A stretch of DNA of 64,000 bases from CAZWAP01 sp964632005 (GCA_964632005.1 CAZWAP010000006.1:27922-91921), one strand, 5' to 3'; positions 38,335-47,187 are shown, counted from the stretch's first letter. Translations and numbers: made by a program. The notes: generated by a model from the letters alone, not told the origin.

Positions 38335-39357
38335 ATGAAAAGGCTCGTGGCGAGCGTTCTCGTTCTGGCCGCGGTGCTCGGACTGCCCGCTCTAACAGGG
38401 TGCAAGCGGGAGCCGGAGAGCACCGCCAAGTACCGGATCGCGGTAATCCCGAAGGGTACTACTCACGTTTTCTGGAAGTCGGTACACGCCGGTGCGATAA
38501 AGGCCGAGCGGGAGCTGCGCGGGGCTGGCGTCGACGTCGAAGTCATCTGGAAAGGGCCTCTCAAGGAGGATGATCGGGAATCGCAGATCCGCGTGGTCGA
38601 GGACTTCATCACCCGGGGTGTAAGTGGGATCGTGCTGGCCCCCCTCGACGACGCCGCGCTGCGGACACCGGTGAGGGAGGCGGTCAACAACGGGATCCCG
38701 GTTGTGATTATCGACAGCGGCCTGAAAAGCGACGATTACGTCAGCTTCGTGGCCACGGACAACTACGTCGGGGGCAGAAAGGGCGCCGAGCACCTGGCGA
38801 AAGTTCTGGGCGGCAAAGGCAAGGTCATCATGCTGCGCTATCAGGAAGGCTCGGCCAGTACGATGAATCGCGAGCAGGGATTTCTCGACCTACTCAAGGA
38901 AAAATACCCGGCAATAGAAGTCGTCAGCGCCAATCAATACGGGGGCGCCACAACCGAGAGTGCATACAAGGCCAGCGAGAACCTGCTTGCGCCGCTGCGG
39001 ACTTCTGACGACCGGCTGAGCATCGACGGGATTTTCTGCCCGAACGAGTCGACCACGTTCGGGATGCTCCGGGCGCTGGAGGACAGCGGCCTGGCTGGAA
39101 AGGTCAAGTTTGTAGGTTTCGATAGCTCCGAGCGCCTGGTAAAGGGCCTGAAAAACCGCTACATCCACGGACTTGTGCTTCAGAACCCGATCAACATGGG
39201 TTACCTGGGAGTCAAGATGATGGTTCAGTATCTCCAGGGGCAGGAGGTACCCAAGAGGATAGATACCGGCTCGGAGGTAGCAACCCTGGAGAATATGGAC
39301 GACCCGAGGATCAGGGGCCTGATTGAGCCGGACTACAAGCAATGGTTGGACGAGTAG
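38335..39357 (+). CDS. Ribose-type sugar-binding lipoprotein (RbsB-like)
   Basis: A 340-residue periplasmic binding protein. The signal peptide ends in the lipobox LTGC (Cys 23), so it is a lipoprotein. YRIAVIPKGTTHVFWKSVHAG opens lobe 1, GVSGIVLAPLDDAALRTPV and VVIIDSGL follow, and DGIFCPNESTTFGMLRAL plus KVKFVGFDSSERLVKGL form lobe 2. This is the ribose/xylose/allose type. Its end overlaps the ATPase gene by 16 bases. The sugar cannot be named from the sequence. Confidence 0.92.
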   Translation: MKRLVASVLVLAAVLGLPALTGCKREPESTAKYRIAVIPKGTTHVFWKSVHAGAIKAERELRGAGVDVEVIWKGPLKEDDRESQIRVVEDFITRGVSGIVLAPLDDAALRTPVREAVNNGIPVVIIDSGLKSDDYVSFVATDNYVGGRKGAEHLAKVLGGKGKVIMLRYQEGSASTMNREQGFLDLLKEKYPAIEVVSANQYGGATTESAYKASENLLAPLRTSDDRLSIDGIFCPNESTTFGMLRALEDSGLAGKVKFVGFDSSERLVKGLKNRYIHGLVLQNPINMGYLGVKMMVQYLQGQEVPKRIDTGSEVATLENMDDPRIRGLIEPDYKQWLDE

Positions 39358-40883
39358 ACTCGCACGGATTGCCGTTGCGGCTGGAGATGCGTGGGGTCAG
39401 CAAGCGGTTCGGGGCAACGGTGGCGCTGGATGATGTCAGCGTTGCGGTGCCAGCGGGCCGGGTGCTTGCTCTTGTGGGTGAAAACGGTGCGGGCAAAAGC
39501 ACCCTTATGAAGGTGCTTTCGGGAGCGGTAAGGCCCGACGCCGGGCGGATGTGGCTTGACGGCTGCCCGTATCGACCGACCAATCCGCTGGATGCACGCC
39601 GAGCCGGCGTCGCTATGATCTACCAGGAACTGTCTCTCGCTGCCCACCTTACCGTCGAAGAGAACATTATGCTCGGGATGGAGCCGTCGGTCCTCGGGAT
39701 CATTCGCTCAAGGCAGGTTCGGCGTCGAGCGATCGAGGCGGTCAAGGGGTTCGATAATCCCGAGCTAAGGCCTGATGCTCGCGTCGGCAAGTTGTCGGTC
39801 GGCTCGCAGCAGCAGGTGGAAATCGCCCGCGCCCTGGCGATCGGCTGCCGGGTCCTCGTGCTTGACGAGCCTACCAGCAGTCTGACTCAGCAGGATGCCG
39901 AACGCCTGTTCGAGATAATCGGACGGCTCAAGCGGCAGGGCAAGGCAATCGTGTATATCTCGCACTTCATAGAGGAGGTGAAGCGCGTCGCCGACAGTGT
40001 AACAGTGCTGCGCGACGGCCGCGTCGTCGGTCGCAGCGAGGTGGATTCCATTTCCACCGACCAGATCATAACTATGATGGTCGGCCGGGAGGTCAAAGAC
40101 CTCTATCCCAGGTCCCGGCGAGATCCTGGAGAAGTGGTGCTGGAAATCAAGGACCTGGCAGGCGTTCACAAGCCGAGTTCTGCGAGTCTTCAACTGCGCA
40201 GGGGCGAGGTGCTCGGCATCGCCGGGCTGATCGGCGCCGGGCGTACCGAATTGCTGCGCAGCATCTTCGGGCTCGACCCGGTCCGCGCCGGTCGTATCAG
40301 GCTGGGCGTCTACACCGGGCCTGCCTCGCCTGTGCGGCGGTGGGTGCAGGGTGCCGGCCTGCTCAGCGAAGACCGCAAGGCCGAGGGTTTGGCCCTCGGC
40401 CTGAGCGTTGCCGACAACGTGACCCTTTCGAGGCTCAAGGGCTTCGGCCCGCTCGGCCTGGTCTTGCCCGGGCGCCAGGACAGGGCGACGCTGCGCTGGA
40501 TAGATCAGCTGGGCATCCGCTGCCAGAGTCCAAGGCAGGCCGTCGCCTCGCTCTCGGGCGGAAATCAACAGCGCGTCGCGCTTGCCAGGCTGCTGCAGCA
40601 CGACGTTGATGTCCTTTTGCTGGATGAGCCGACGCGTGGCATCGACGTGGCAGCCAAGGCGATGATATACAAGTTGATTGACCGGTTGGCCTGCGGCTGC
40701 CCGGCTGAGGGGCGTCCCCCTAAGGCCGTCCTGATGGTCAGCAGTTATCTGCCCGAATTGCTTGGTGTTTGCGACCGGATCGCCGTGATGTGCCGGGGAA
40801 GGCTCGGCCCGGTCCGAAGCGTCGAGGACGTGGATGAGCACAAGTTGATGCTCGAGGCAACCGGCCAGGAGGTAGAAAGGTGA
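39342..40883 (+). CDS. Sugar ABC transporter ATPase (RbsA-like)
   Basis: A 513-residue double ATPase of the ribose/galactoside type. Half 1 has Walker A LVGENGAGKST and a divergent signature LSVGSQQQVEIARAL with LVLDEPTSSL. Half 2 has the typical degenerate Walker A GLIGAGRTELL, signature LSGGNQQRVALARLL and LLLDEPTRGIDV. It energises sugar import through the permease encoded next. It overlaps both neighbours (16 and 4 bases), which signals translational coupling. Confidence 0.95.
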   Translation: MVGRVDSHGLPLRLEMRGVSKRFGATVALDDVSVAVPAGRVLALVGENGAGKSTLMKVLSGAVRPDAGRMWLDGCPYRPTNPLDARRAGVAMIYQELSLAAHLTVEENIMLGMEPSVLGIIRSRQVRRRAIEAVKGFDNPELRPDARVGKLSVGSQQQVEIARALAIGCRVLVLDEPTSSLTQQDAERLFEIIGRLKRQGKAIVYISHFIEEVKRVADSVTVLRDGRVVGRSEVDSISTDQIITMMVGREVKDLYPRSRRDPGEVVLEIKDLAGVHKPSSASLQLRRGEVLGIAGLIGAGRTELLRSIFGLDPVRAGRIRLGVYTGPASPVRRWVQGAGLLSEDRKAEGLALGLSVADNVTLSRLKGFGPLGLVLPGRQDRATLRWIDQLGIRCQSPRQAVASLSGGNQQRVALARLLQHDVDVLLLDEPTRGIDVAAKAMIYKLIDRLACGCPAEGRPPKAVLMVSSYLPELLGVCDRIAVMCRGRLGPVRSVEDVDEHKLMLEATGQEVER

Positions 40884-41890
40884 CGGAAGAGCGGCTAATT
40901 GGACCGGGCGCACGCGCAGTTGCGCCGAGGTGGAGACGGTCGATGAACACCTTCGGGCCGTTGCTGGCCCTGTTGGTTGTTTACGCCGTCTTCGCAGCCA
41001 TAGCCCCGCCAAGTTTCACCACCGCCAGAAACCTCGAGACGATACTCCGACAGACCACGATAGTGGGAATGGCGGCTCTGGGGATGACTCTCGTAATCAT
41101 ATGCGGGGGGATAGACCTTTCGGTCGGCTCGATTGTCGCGCTGAGTACAGCGGTGATCGCCACTTTTCTCCAGACCTGTGGATTCGGGCCGTTGCAGGCG
41201 GCCCTGGGGGGCGTGGTGGCCGGCGCGCTTTGCGGCCTGGTCAGCGGAGCGCTGATAACATCGCTGCGGGTCGTCCCGTTTATCGTAACCCTCGGGATGA
41301 TGTTGATAGTACGGGGCGTGGCCAAGGGAATAGGCAAGGAGCAGAAGATAGATGTTGATACCGGCCGGCTGAAATGGCTCGATGAACTGATGGCCTCTGT
41401 CTCGTCCGAGCGAAGCTGGATGCTGCTGCCTTTGGGAGTGTGGCTGCTGATCTTAGCGGCGGTACTGGTCAGCCTGTTGCTGCGATATACACGCCTGGGA
41501 CGGCACATCTTTGCCGTCGGCTCCAACGAAGAGACGGCCCGGCTTTGCGGCGTGTCGGTCTGGCGGGTCAAGGTGATAGTCTTTATGCTGTGCGGAGCAT
41601 TTGCGGGCCTGGCAGGATTGATGCAGTTCTCCCGGCTGACGGTCGGCGATCCGACGGTCGCGGTGGGTTTGGAGCTGGACGTTATTGCGGCGGTTGTAAT
41701 CGGCGGAGGCAGCCTGGCCGGCGGCGAGGGCTCCGTCCTGGGAACGCTGGTCGGCGCGCTGATTATGACGGTGATAGCATCTGGCTGTACACAGATGGAG
41801 GTTCCTAATTACTGGCAGGAGATCATAACGGGCGTAATCATCGTTGTCGCCGTGGCGCTGGACCGGCTGCGCCACCGCCGAAGTGCGTGA
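40880..41890 (+). CDS. Sugar ABC transporter permease (RbsC-like)
   Basis: A 336-residue inner-membrane permease with about eight to ten hydrophobic segments. MAALGMTLVIICGGIDLSVGS and AVGSNEETARLCGVSVWRVK are the signature regions of the RbsC/XylH/AraH family (the second is the EAA-like ATPase-contact loop). The start is a GTG whose last two bases overlap the TGA of the ATPase gene. It is convergent with the glycosyltransferase gene (32-base gap). Confidence 0.94.
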   Translation: MTEERLIGPGARAVAPRWRRSMNTFGPLLALLVVYAVFAAIAPPSFTTARNLETILRQTTIVGMAALGMTLVIICGGIDLSVGSIVALSTAVIATFLQTCGFGPLQAALGGVVAGALCGLVSGALITSLRVVPFIVTLGMMLIVRGVAKGIGKEQKIDVDTGRLKWLDELMASVSSERSWMLLPLGVWLLILAAVLVSLLLRYTRLGRHIFAVGSNEETARLCGVSVWRVKVIVFMLCGAFAGLAGLMQFSRLTVGDPTVAVGLELDVIAAVVIGGGSLAGGEGSVLGTLVGALIMTVIASGCTQMEVPNYWQEIITGVIIVVAVALDRLRHRRSA

Positions 41891-41922
41891 TGGAAGTCGA
41901 AGGCAGCCGGGCCGTCGGCGCG

Positions 41923-43692
41923 TCAGAAGACGCGTACCCTGCGGTGCACCTTGCTGAGGCTCGGCAACAGGTAGTGCTTGATCACCAGGTCCCAGCTCAT
42001 ATTCTCCGCCAGCTGATGCCCGCTTTCGATCATCTCTGCAATCTCCGCTTCGTTACTCGGCAGGCGTGAGCATATTTGCATCGCCACCCGCCGGGCCTCG
42101 TTTGCCTCTATCCGATCCCGCACCGAACTATCAATCTGCAGCATATCTTCTATGTCTGCATAGTTCTGCGTCTGGAGGTTGGTGTAGTCCGCTACGATTA
42201 CGTTCTTGACGTCACGGCCACCGGTCACATCACGCAGAAAACCGGAGCATCCACATATACTGCTTATGACGCAGATGCCGCCGAACGTCAACGGCTCCAA
42301 CTGCGCAATCCCAAACGGCTCGTAAATGCTCTGGCCGAACTCAACATCGCTTCCGCGCCGAATGTCCACGAACTCGATATCTTCGGGCATTCGTGCACCG
42401 CAAAGCCTGCGGTTGAAGCCGAACTGGTTGATATATATGATTTTTATATTCTGAGCACGTGCGTTGAATCGTTGCACCTGCGTGTAGAAAGCCGCCTCGC
42501 CGCCGGATAGGTCGGGCCAGTTCTCGCGGTGGGCGACGGGCCAGCCATATTCCGATTCCATCCTGTATATCTCCTCGGGTCGCCGCTGCGAAACCTCCGT
42601 CGAGAGCAGGAACAATACGGCGCTCTTGTCCTGCGTTCTAAACTCCTTTTCTATCGTCTCCAGCACCTGGAGGTCCCGCCAGAGCCCCTTGCTCTTGACC
42701 AGCCTTGTAACATGCGTGAAGATATAGTCCGGCTTGTACCCTAAGAGCTCCTCGCAATACCGCTGCAGCTTCGCTTTTGAGGCGAGCTTCTCCGCGGTGG
42801 TAACCTGATATGCCGGTATCCCGTTATACACTATGCCTATCTCTGCACTCTCGAACTCCGGAGACAGGAATCTGAGCTCCTCGGCCACGTAATCGCCGAC
42901 GGCGTATATAAGGTCGCAGTGCTTCGAGGCTTCCACCAGGCAGTGCTTGAAATAGCTGCTCTGCTCTCCGAAGACATCGGTTACGTACAGCTTTTCCTTG
43001 TGCGCGGCTCTCATAACGTTGTAGAACATCGTATCGTGCCCGGGATGTTCTTCGACGATCCGTCGCATCGTGGCGACCTCGTGTGCGTAGAACACCGTCC
43101 GCACGTTGCACCACGCCTCCATGATTCCCGCCAGAGCGGTGGGCATACCCATAAACTCGTGCGAAATAATCGTCGTCGAATCGCCCATAGCGTTTATTGC
43201 CTTAAGCGCTGCGATGGCGGGCGGCGCGAGCCTGACGTACTGCTCGTACTCCCACAGGTGCTCGTATAGGTGACTCTGTATCCCGAATTCGTCGTACAGC
43301 TGCCGTTTGAATTCGTTGACGAGCTCTCTGCGCATCTGACGGACATCTACCAGCAGCACCTCCGGCGAACTTTTCACTCCCGTCTGGTCATCCACGAACG
43401 TCCGCCGTCCGTAAACGATGCCCACGTGGTAAAGGCTCTCGATCTTGCGAAATGCACCTGCGTACTGAGGATTGATCAGGCCGTCAACCGATGAGTACAG
43501 CACCTCTGCCCGCTCTCCGAGTCTTTCTCCAAGTGGACCATCCGTGCTGAACAAAGGACCTACCAGGATCGACCGCTCGACCGATTCGAGGTACGACGGA
43601 CACGTGAAAAAACCCTGAAGAACCGCGCCTATCCCTCCGACTTTTCCCACGGCTTCGTGAGTGACATGTACAATTGTTGTGCCGCCGGACAT
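41923..43692 (-). CDS. Glycogen/starch synthase-like glycosyltransferase
   Basis: A 589-residue GT-B glycosyltransferase. The ATG at 43692 has GGAAAGGAAA upstream. GKVGGIGAVL near residue 16 is the KxGG nucleotide-sugar loop of glycogen synthases (GT3/GT5), and FGQSIYEPFGIAQLEPL near 485 is the E-X7-E motif of the C-terminal domain. The length and the middle domain (ISHEFMGMPTALAGIMEAWC) look more like eukaryotic-type GT3 than bacterial GlgA. It probably builds alpha-1,4-glucan or a related polymer from a nucleotide sugar. The gene stands alone. Confidence 0.8.
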   Translation of the reverse strand: MSGGTTIVHVTHEAVGKVGGIGAVLQGFFTCPSYLESVERSILVGPLFSTDGPLGERLGERAEVLYSSVDGLINPQYAGAFRKIESLYHVGIVYGRRTFVDDQTGVKSSPEVLLVDVRQMRRELVNEFKRQLYDEFGIQSHLYEHLWEYEQYVRLAPPAIAALKAINAMGDSTTIISHEFMGMPTALAGIMEAWCNVRTVFYAHEVATMRRIVEEHPGHDTMFYNVMRAAHKEKLYVTDVFGEQSSYFKHCLVEASKHCDLIYAVGDYVAEELRFLSPEFESAEIGIVYNGIPAYQVTTAEKLASKAKLQRYCEELLGYKPDYIFTHVTRLVKSKGLWRDLQVLETIEKEFRTQDKSAVLFLLSTEVSQRRPEEIYRMESEYGWPVAHRENWPDLSGGEAAFYTQVQRFNARAQNIKIIYINQFGFNRRLCGARMPEDIEFVDIRRGSDVEFGQSIYEPFGIAQLEPLTFGGICVISSICGCSGFLRDVTGGRDVKNVIVADYTNLQTQNYADIEDMLQIDSSVRDRIEANEARRVAMQICSRLPSNEAEIAEMIESGHQLAENMSWDLVIKHYLLPSLSKVHRRVRVF

Positions 43693-43897
43693 ATAAGTTT
43701 CCTTTCCAAGCATCAACCGGGAATCGGGCGCCTGCGTCCCCATCATCTACGTAAAGTATAGGTAACGATTTGGCTCGGCCCAAATCGGAATGTCACTGTG
43801 GCGGACGCGTTCGCGACGACCGGAAAAAACGCTCAGGGTGTGCGCAAATAGAGGATTTTGAGGACCGCTCGACGGTCTTCAATTGGGGCGTGCGGCC

Positions 43898-44401
43898 TTA
43901 GTTTATCTTGCTTCGAAGAGTCCTTATCAGACCTGCAAGTACCTGTGGGGCGATGTCGGCCAGTTCTGGTTCCGGGATCTCGCTCAGCGCTATCCTGTCG
44001 ATTATCGGCAGAGCCCGTCGGCCTTGCGACGCTATCGATGATGCCAGGCGCTCCGCTTCATCAAGCTCGCCATCTGCCATCAGGCGAAGGTACAATATTA
44101 TGTTCTTGGTCAGCTCCTTTTCGCTCATCTGGGTGATCGGCTCACCCGTATCAATCGAGCCGTCGGGCACCTCTCGCTCCTGGAGTATATCCTGGGTCAG
44201 CTTGTACGTCTCGGCCATAAGGCGCCGTTTCCTCTCCTCGTCTGTTTCGTCGATCGGAGCGAGCTTCAGCTCCTCACCGTTCGCCAGGTCGGGGACATAA
44301 ACCCTGTTATGGCAGGCCGGACATTTACCCCATTTTCCGCCGGCGCTGTCGGCCGCCTCTATTTTCTTGCCGCAATGATCGCAGTGAAACGTTATGGCCA
44401 T
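43898..44401 (-). CDS. Zinc-ribbon protein of unknown function
   Basis: A 167-residue cytoplasmic protein. The N-terminal ITFHCDHCGKKIEAAD and GKCPACHNRVYVPD form a CxxC-x(n)-CxxC zinc ribbon of the type seen in many planctomycete proteins. The rest is an acidic linker (EETDEERKRRL) and a helical C-terminal domain of about 90 residues without a known motif. AGAGGTGG lies 4 bases before the ATG at 44401, 14 bases after the queF stop, so it is cotranscribed with queF. Confidence 0.78.
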   Translation of the reverse strand: MAITFHCDHCGKKIEAADSAGGKWGKCPACHNRVYVPDLANGEELKLAPIDETDEERKRRLMAETYKLTQDILQEREVPDGSIDTGEPITQMSEKELTKNIILYLRLMADGELDEAERLASSIASQGRRALPIIDRIALSEIPEPELADIAPQVLAGLIRTLRSKIN

Positions 44402-44415
44402 CTTACCACCTCTGG

Positions 44416-44778
44416 TCAAACCTGCACTTGCCGGCTCTGGTATTCCGCAACCACCTCCGTTGTTATCCCGCCTCGCGGCGTGAACCGGGACGTAACTTTC
44501 ATCCACCGCGGACTGCACGCCCGGCACAAATCATCCAGGATCTGGTTCGTTAGCGCTTCGTAGAAGATACCTTTGTTGCGGTAGCTTTGCATATAGAATT
44601 TCAGGCTTTTCAGCTCTATGCACGACTTGTCCGGACAATACTCGATCACTATCTGCCCGAAATCAGGCTGTCCGGTCCGCGGACAGACGCTCGTAAACTC
44701 TGGGCAGCGGATTGTAATCCGGTAATCCCGCTCCGGGCGTGGGTTGTCGAACAACTCTATCACTGGCGTCTGGGCCAT
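44416..44778 (-). CDS. queF: NADPH-dependent 7-cyano-7-deazaguanine reductase
   Basis: QueF reduces preQ0 to preQ1 in queuosine synthesis. It is the short, single-domain form (120 residues, T-fold). [13 protein letters not shown] has the nucleophile Cys and the catalytic Asp, and [15 protein letters not shown] is the ELKSLK substrate-binding motif. No other que gene and no preQ1 riboswitch is visible nearby. It has its own promoter (44811-44839). Confidence 0.95.
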   Translation of the reverse strand: MAQTPVIELFDNPRPERDYRITIRCPEFTSVCPRTGQPDFGQIVIEYCPDKSCIELKSLKFYMQSYRNKGIFYEALTNQILDDLCRACSPRWMKVTSRFTPRGGITTEVVAEYQSRQVQV

Positions 44779-44810
44779 AGTATTCCCACGGATAAAATGT
44801 TGGCCCGGAA

Positions 44811-44839
44811 AGTATAACCCGGGTTGCCGGTGCCCTCAA
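44811..44839 (-). promoter_or_regulatory. Promoter of queF and the zinc-ribbon gene
   Basis: On the minus strand TTGAGG (44834-44839), 17 bases and TATACT (44811-44816). Predicted start near 44804, a leader of about 27 bases. Confidence 0.55.
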
Positions 44840-45223
44840 GCAACAATTCAACGGCCGGTGCCAAATTCCGCCCGCGCATCTCGCCTGTGCCGGCCGGAGG
44901 CCCCCGGATACCAGGGGACATAGGCGGTCATTGAGTTTTTCGGGATTATTGAGATGGGCGGACGGTCGATTTGACGGTGTGGGAATCAAGGTTAAAGGCC
45001 CAGGGTTGCGCAATGCCGGCCTTGTGGGAATGGCCGTCTTGCTTGGTGCTGTCTTTTTCGCAGTTGCGGCCAGGATAATAACTTACCTCGGTGCGGCAGA
45101 GTAGGTCGCTCGGCTTGAGTTGCAAGGCTTTTTCTGAGCCGGTGGTGGGCGGGTTATCGGCATCCTATCCTTCGCACACTGCACGGTTTTGCCTGGAGAT
45201 CCCAGATCTCAAGCGAAAAGGAC

Positions 45224-45252
45224 TTGACACAGCACATTGGGTATGTTCTAAT
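45224..45252 (+). promoter_or_regulatory. trp operon promoter
   Basis: A perfect TTGACA (45224-45229), 17 bases and TCTAAT (45247-45252, 5 of 6). The predicted start is at 45258-45260, two to four bases before the leader-peptide ATG. Just upstream, GAGAT/ATCTC (45196-45210) forms a short inverted repeat. The stretch 44840-45195 holds no gene that I can support. Confidence 0.8.
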
Positions 45253-45261
45253 AGATACAGT

Positions 45262-45315
45262 ATGAAGCGAATTGACCGTCTCAACCCTGCCCAGTGGTGG
45301 TGGCCTGCAGGATAA
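45262..45315 (+). CDS. trpL: trp leader peptide (three consecutive Trp codons)
   Basis: A 17-residue ORF, MKRIDRLNPAQWWWPAG, with TGG TGG TGG at 45295-45303 and its stop at 45313-45315. It lies between the promoter and the terminator hairpin, upstream of trpE. There is no room for a Shine-Dalgarno sequence, because the predicted transcript starts only two to four bases before the ATG. It must therefore be translated from a leaderless RNA end. The ribosome position on these codons decides the RNA fold that follows. The longer frame upstream (from 45091) is not transcribed from this promoter. Confidence 0.85.
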   Translation: MKRIDRLNPAQWWWPAG

Positions 45316-45388
45316 AGTCCGGCAGGCAAGCGGTCGTTTGCTGTAAACGGTTTTTGGATGATTTCCACAAAAAGGCGGCCTGCCGGAC
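45286..45388 (+). promoter_or_regulatory. trp attenuator: pause and antiterminator pairings
   Basis: Segment 1 is CCTGCC (45286-45291) or GCCTGC (45303-45308), which pairs with segment 2 GGCAGG(C) (45321-45327). Segment 2, 45317-45327, is also perfectly complementary over 11 bp to segment 3, 45378-45388 (GTCCGGCAGGC with GCCTGCCGGAC); this is the antiterminator. A small hairpin CGTTT/AAACG (45335-45349) sits in its loop. A ribosome stalled at the Trp codons covers segment 1 and leaves 2 free to pair with 3. A ribosome at the stop codon covers 2 and allows the terminator. Confidence 0.85.
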
Positions 45389-45406
45389 AAGCAGGCTGCT
45401 TTTTTT
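45375..45406 (+). terminator. trp attenuator terminator hairpin
   Basis: GCGGCCTGC (45375-45383) pairs with GCAGGCTGC (45391-45399), 9 bp with one G-U, over a 7-base loop. Seven Ts follow (45400-45406), and an upstream A run can extend the stem. It ends 53 bases before trpE and shares 45378-45383 with the antiterminator. Confidence 0.88.
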
Positions 45407-45459
45407 GTTTGTGTTTTTGTGACTTTGCGGCTAAAAACTTACGATAACAGGTTCGGTAT

Positions 45460-47055
45460 ATGGAAGATTATGTGCAGATAATACGACGTGCTTTGCCCGG
45501 GCAGCTGGTGCCGATCGTCAGGCAGATCGATATAGCGGATCCGGTGGATTTTTTCGCCAAGCTCAGCGATTACGGGCGCGCTCAGAATTGTTGTCTGTTC
45601 GAGTCCCGTGAATACCTCGCCGGCAGCAGGGCGCTGAGCTTCGGGACCGCCAGGCCGGCGCTTTATCTGACGGGTACGGGTCTGGATTTCACCATAAAGG
45701 CGTTGAGCGGCACCGGCCGGCGGATACTTGCGTACCTCGCACGAGACCCGGAGCGGTTCGATTTTTGCACGTCGGTGAGGTTCGGCGACGAAGAGATCAC
45801 CGGCCGGATCCAACGCGTCGAACGCCTCGTGGATGAACAGAGCCGGCTTAAGAGCACCAACCAGATGGACGTGCTTCGGGCTGTCGCATTTGCCTTCAGG
45901 CTTGCCAGCAAACCCTTCAGGATAACCTGCGGACTGCTCGGAGCCATCAGCTACGACTTCATCGACCAGTTCGAAAAGCTGCCTCAAAGCGGCACCGACC
46001 TGCTCGGCAACCCCGACTATGAGCTCTATTTCGCAGACAATATCTTCCTGATGGACCACGAGTACTCCAAGGGCTACATCATAGTGAACTGCGTGATAAC
46101 GGATGACGACCGGGAGACCGTCATCGCCGAGGCGCGAGACTGCTTCGACTACTATTCCAACCTTGCAAGATTCGATACTCCACGCGGGCAGCGCTACGAG
46201 GGGCCGTTGACCCCGCCCTCGACCGACACCAGCCAGCAAGAGTACGAACAAATGGTGCGGACGGCAAAACAGCACATCATCGACGGGGATATTTTCCAGG
46301 TCGTTTTGAGCAGGACAATCACCGAACCGTGCCCGGATGAGCCGCTGGATGTCTACAAGCGGCTGAGGGTTCTTAATCCATCTCCTTATATGTTCTATCT
46401 CAACACACCCAATACCATACTGATGGGTTCGAGTCCCGAGCTGAATCTGCGGGTCAGCGGTATGGAACAGCGGTCTGTCGAGATTCGGCCGATCGCCGGG
46501 ACCAAGCCCAGGGGCCGAATCGGCAGGGAAATCGACCCCGACACGGATCTTCGATACGAGGCCGAGTTGAAACTGGACCGCAAGGAGCTGGCCGAGCACA
46601 TAATGCTTGTCGACCTGGCGAGAAACGACGTCGCGCGCGTCGCTCGGCCGGGCAGCAGGGTCGTCACCGAACTACTTATCGCCGAGAAGTACGAGTCCGT
46701 CCAGCACCTGGTGAGCAACGTCAAAGGTGTCCTCGCCGATGACCTGGACGCGCTGAGCGCCTACCTGGCGACGATGAACATGGGCACGCTCACCGGTGCA
46801 CCGAAGATTGAGGCGATGAAACTGATTCGCCTGCTGGAGAAGACCAAGCGGGGCTATTACGGCGGAGCAGTGATGTACCTGACCGTGGACGGCCAGTTCG
46901 ATAGCTGCATCACCATCAGAAGCATCCAGGTCAGGGACCACACCGCCTACATCCGCGTGGGAGCGGGAATAGTGCATGATAGCGTACCTAAGACGGAATT
47001 TGAGGAGACCGAGCATAAGGCAGGCTCCTGCCTTCGGGCGATCCGGGGCAGGTAA
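45460..47055 (+). CDS. trpE: Anthranilate synthase component I
   Basis: TrpE makes anthranilate from chorismate with ammonia supplied by TrpG. It has 531 residues. LFES at 46-49, followed by SRALSFG, is the LLES-type tryptophan feedback site. The chorismate-binding domain has FQVVLSR, SPYMFYL, IRPIAGTKPRGR, DLARNDVARV and IVHDSVPKTEFEET near the end. It is the first gene after the attenuator. A 132-base gap with a small CCTGG/CCAGG hairpin separates it from trpG. Confidence 0.97.
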   Translation: MEDYVQIIRRALPGQLVPIVRQIDIADPVDFFAKLSDYGRAQNCCLFESREYLAGSRALSFGTARPALYLTGTGLDFTIKALSGTGRRILAYLARDPERFDFCTSVRFGDEEITGRIQRVERLVDEQSRLKSTNQMDVLRAVAFAFRLASKPFRITCGLLGAISYDFIDQFEKLPQSGTDLLGNPDYELYFADNIFLMDHEYSKGYIIVNCVITDDDRETVIAEARDCFDYYSNLARFDTPRGQRYEGPLTPPSTDTSQQEYEQMVRTAKQHIIDGDIFQVVLSRTITEPCPDEPLDVYKRLRVLNPSPYMFYLNTPNTILMGSSPELNLRVSGMEQRSVEIRPIAGTKPRGRIGREIDPDTDLRYEAELKLDRKELAEHIMLVDLARNDVARVARPGSRVVTELLIAEKYESVQHLVSNVKGVLADDLDALSAYLATMNMGTLTGAPKIEAMKLIRLLEKTKRGYYGGAVMYLTVDGQFDSCITIRSIQVRDHTAYIRVGAGIVHDSVPKTEFEETEHKAGSCLRAIRGR

Positions 47056-47187
47056 ACAGAACCAGTACAACTCCGTAGGCCTGGAAGAAAGACCAGGTTG
47101 GCAGTGGAAATCCAGGGCCGCTGTAGGTTGATGGGGCAAGCGATTCCCTATTGGCCTGTATGGGCCCGGTGAGAAGGAAGAGGCGAA

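Noticed and set aside
39765..41012. 415-codon minus-strand frame opposite the sugar ABC genes
   Set aside because: Antisense to the RbsA- and RbsC-like genes, which carry all ABC motifs.
44779..44850. PreQ1 riboswitch upstream of queF
   Set aside because: The 27-base leader is too short and lacks the conserved aptamer sequence; only a promoter is seen.
44979..45104. Short frame with a hydrophobic stretch (VLLGAVFFAVAARIITYLG) upstream of the trp promoter
   Set aside because: It could be a small membrane protein, but there is no Shine-Dalgarno or promoter and no family to compare with; support is too weak to annotate.
45091..45261. In-frame extension upstream of the trp leader peptide
   Set aside because: The promoter lies inside it, so it is not on the trp transcript.
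45439..46599. 386-codon minus-strand frame opposite trpE
   Set aside because: Antisense to trpE and includes part of the leader region; no recognisable protein.
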